NCBI GenBank assembly: GCA_036346395.1
Contig: CM070611.1
Location: 22,206,473 to 22,270,472, forward strand
DNA length: 64,000 nucleotides
Source of the DNA: Hsuehochloa calcarea
Taxonomy: Eukaryota > Streptophyta > Magnoliopsida > Poales > Poaceae
Reading direction: 5' to 3'
Part shown: in pieces, positions 62,040 through 64,000 of the stretch
Layout of the letters: each line of letters starts with the position of its first letter
How positions within the stretch are numbered: position 1 is the first letter of the stretch
Made by a program: the position numbers and the translations under genes
The notes under the pieces: generated by a model
The model's database searches: none
What the model saw: only the letters and a program-made list of their open reading frames with translations
Told to the model about the DNA's origin: nothing

Positions 62040-63508
62040 CTTTGTTTGCACATAACATACGTAAGGTAACACACAAGCAACAAGATGTTTTTGTTTTGTT
62101 TTGTTTTGTTGTTGGCTGCTCTGTATTTGATTTTTTAAGGACTATAGCACTACAAACTTGACAGTGTTATTGTGTATGTAAGATTGTGACAGTGTTATTG
62201 TGGTTATGTGTCAATTCGAGTGGAAACTATAGCACTACAAACTTGACAAGAGGTACTAAGTTTCTCCTTTTCTTTTAAGGACTGTTCGATTTGTACGTGT
62301 AGTTCGAAGGCCCAATGACTATAGTGTTTAATTGGGTTGTAACTGAGAGAAATTGCCGTGGTGGAGAGAGATTGCTATGACAAAAATCGTGCTTCCGATT
62401 GACGAACAGACAAGATAGGAACTGATATATTTCAATAAATGAAATCTTGATTTTTGTATCTCACAAGGTTATTTGGAGCTTGAAAATATTTTTTACAATT
62501 CCTGCGGATATTGAACTCATGATTTTGTTAGGGGTCGACTATGCCACAGTCGCTTCAAATTTTCTTAAATTCCAGTAATTTTTGGAGATTTGGATTGAAG
62601 AATTACTGAAGTGCTATTTATTTGGAGAGAGATGATATATCATATTTATTTGGCTCACAGAGAGAGATGTACGCATGCATGTTTAGTATGACTCATGTGC
62701 CCTTTGAAAAAGTCCTATTGTTTTGTAATTGCTCTTGGTTGTAGTACACTTGTACTGACTGTTGGTTTGTTACATAGTCTCATCCATAGCATGTACTGGG
62801 GGGTTCATTATGTATACATTTCTTTGGTAGCTTCTGGTGTGGGTTGCATGTTCCCTGGTTGTGTGTAACACATAAATTATCTATTTTAAATAAAAGTATA
62901 ATTCTTTCTATTATTATAAGAATTGGAGAATTGGAGTATTGTTCGTGATCAAACTTGATCTCCTGGTTAATCATAATTTTATTGAGTGGTCTATTGGCTT
63001 TGCTATCTTTAAGACAGAGTAGTTAAGCATTATTTAGAGCTCAAGTTGTGAATTTGTGTTGTTTAGTTCAATTTATGAAGATTATTGACAATGGGGTTGA
63101 GATGGCAAAGGCTAGTTCCTTTGCAACTCTCTCTCTGAGAGCACACTCCATAATCAATCATATGTACATTATGCTCCTTATGGTTGATCTCATACATTAA
63201 TGTTGGGCATAACATTGTATTTATCATCAACGTTCTCTTATATGGTGATTAATGCCTTTTATGAAACAATTTTTGCATTGCTTGCCCACAAATGTCCTAT
63301 GGTTCACGAGATCCGGAATGCTTTTGTGGACATTCAAATATTGACTACTATCTTTAATATCATCTAACGGATTACTTTGGCATGACTCACTTACGGATAG
63401 TCGTACTCGGTCTATGGATCAAAAGCGAGTTAATTTTTAATATTTGAAGTACAAACTCAATTTTATATACTATGTAATAATTGCGTCACGTAACTTATAT
63501 AGATAGCA
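62040..63508 (+). other. CACTA-2 AT-rich interval, probable first intron
   Basis: No coding signal. It starts near a GTAAGG-type donor (62060) and ends before 'atagatagcaag' and the ATG at 63519. Its right end resembles 200-250 of CACTA-1. Confidence 0.5.
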
Positions 63509-63518
63509 AGTAAGCAAG

Positions 63519-64000
63519 ATGGCGGAGGCACCGTCTTCGCGCGCCGTCATCGGCGTCGCCAAATCGTCTGGATCTCCGATCAAGGTGGTACGCAGCGAGA
63601 AGGCGAGGAATATCAAATTGCCCTCGGGCGCGCATAGCGATCACGAGGTCGATGGCGTCGGGATCCCGTGAGTCCCAAGAAAGCGGTGCGAGATTCGGAC
63701 CGTCTGCGGGGTACTTGCAGAGGCGGGTCCCCATCACCACCCCAACACGGAAGTCTCTAGCGGATGTCTGAGAGACCGGTTGTGGGTGAACTTTCGCCTC
63801 GTTCACTTTCCACAAGCGGACCGAGCACGTGTGCGATGGCACTTGGCTTCTTTGGCGATGTCCCAGCGTGGAGGACCTTCAAGAGCACGCTTGTCACGCG
63901 ATGCGTGAACACGGGTCGGACGCCCTTCACGGCGTATCAATTTTGTCGCGGGATACATGGGGCGCCGTGCGAGATGAAGGCGGCGGCTAAATTCGAGAGC
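63519..64000 (+). pseudogene. First coding exon of CACTA-2 protein, broken
   Basis: ATG at 63519 in the same context as 263. MAEAPSS is followed by a frame change relative to CACTA-1, then SGSPIKVVR is shared again. A basic, Ser-rich region follows. Several indels break the frame before the window ends. The product is unrecognised beyond being a CACTA-borne protein. The transposase itself is not visible in the window. Confidence 0.5.

Larger units (their letters stand above)
61566..64000 (+). mobile_element. CACTA-2 left part (continues past window)
   Basis: Begins with the terminal CACTACTACAGAACATGC at 61566, then subterminal repeats, a promoter-like TATA, a GC-rich leader, an AT-rich probable intron and a first coding exon. 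The copia integrase on its left (to about 61562) would continue at 51284, so the right end at 51283 belongs to a duplicate of the same insertion. Confidence 0.9.

Noticed and set aside
61852..62083. Pro/Arg/Gly-rich open frames on both strands
   Set aside because: Low-complexity frames produced by the GC-rich tandem repeat. No conserved start or homologue.
1..64000. Host protein genes, tRNA or rRNA genes
   Set aside because: No exon series, cloverleaf or rRNA-like sequence that I could recognise outside the transposable elements. Only 34633-36618 and 38495-40060 are unassigned, and both look non-coding.

Overview
The window is a block of nested plant transposable elements with no recognisable host gene. 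The gene families point to a plant nuclear genome, most likely a grass (Poaceae) and a heterochromatic region: a chromodomain-bearing Ty3 element, two Sirevirus-type Ty1/copia families with initiator-Met-tRNA primer sites, and CACTA (En/Spm) elements with 'cacagacggtt' subterminal repeats and a Ulp1-like protease gene. The species cannot be named from the sequence alone.

Layout. (1) 1-34632: the right-hand part of a CACTA element (CACTA-1, + strand), visible as 1-353, 24257-24869 and 32704-34632. It is interrupted twice. The first interruption (354-24256) is a non-coding LTR element ('G1') arranged LTR-internal-LTR-partial internal. A complete Ty3 chromovirus-like element ('G2', 4612-17913, minus strand, 4-kb LTRs, perfect TSD TCTTT) has jumped into G1. 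The second interruption (24870-32703, TSD GTCCC) is a complete but gag-only Sirevirus ('A1', minus strand). (2) 34633-41916: unidentified, LTR-like flanking DNA holding a tandem duplication (35502-36618 = 38940-40060). The first copy carries a solo A-family LTR (TSD TTGGT); the second carries the LTR of an A-family element ('A2') that continues into pol. (3) 41917-64000: A2 pol/gag (minus), interrupted by a second Sirevirus family ('B'), which was itself invaded by a second CACTA copy (CACTA-2). Matching ends show that A2-B-CACTA-2 was one nested structure that then duplicated in tandem: 46004-49490 is repeated as 55491-59011. The first copy also lost the DNA between B and the middle of CACTA-2.

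Inferred order of events: CACTA-1 received G1, G1 received G2, and CACTA-1 separately received A1. On the right, A2 received B, B received CACTA-2, then tandem duplication and deletion followed. The LTR elements would copy through RNA using their own gag/PR/IN/RT/RNase H, and the non-coding G1 and gag-only A1 would need enzymes in trans. The CACTA elements would need a transposase that is not in the window.

A caution applies to every reading frame here. Repeat copies differ mainly by 1-3 base losses at CAG/CTG and CG sites, so many apparent frameshifts may be consensus errors at methylated cytosines and not real mutations.
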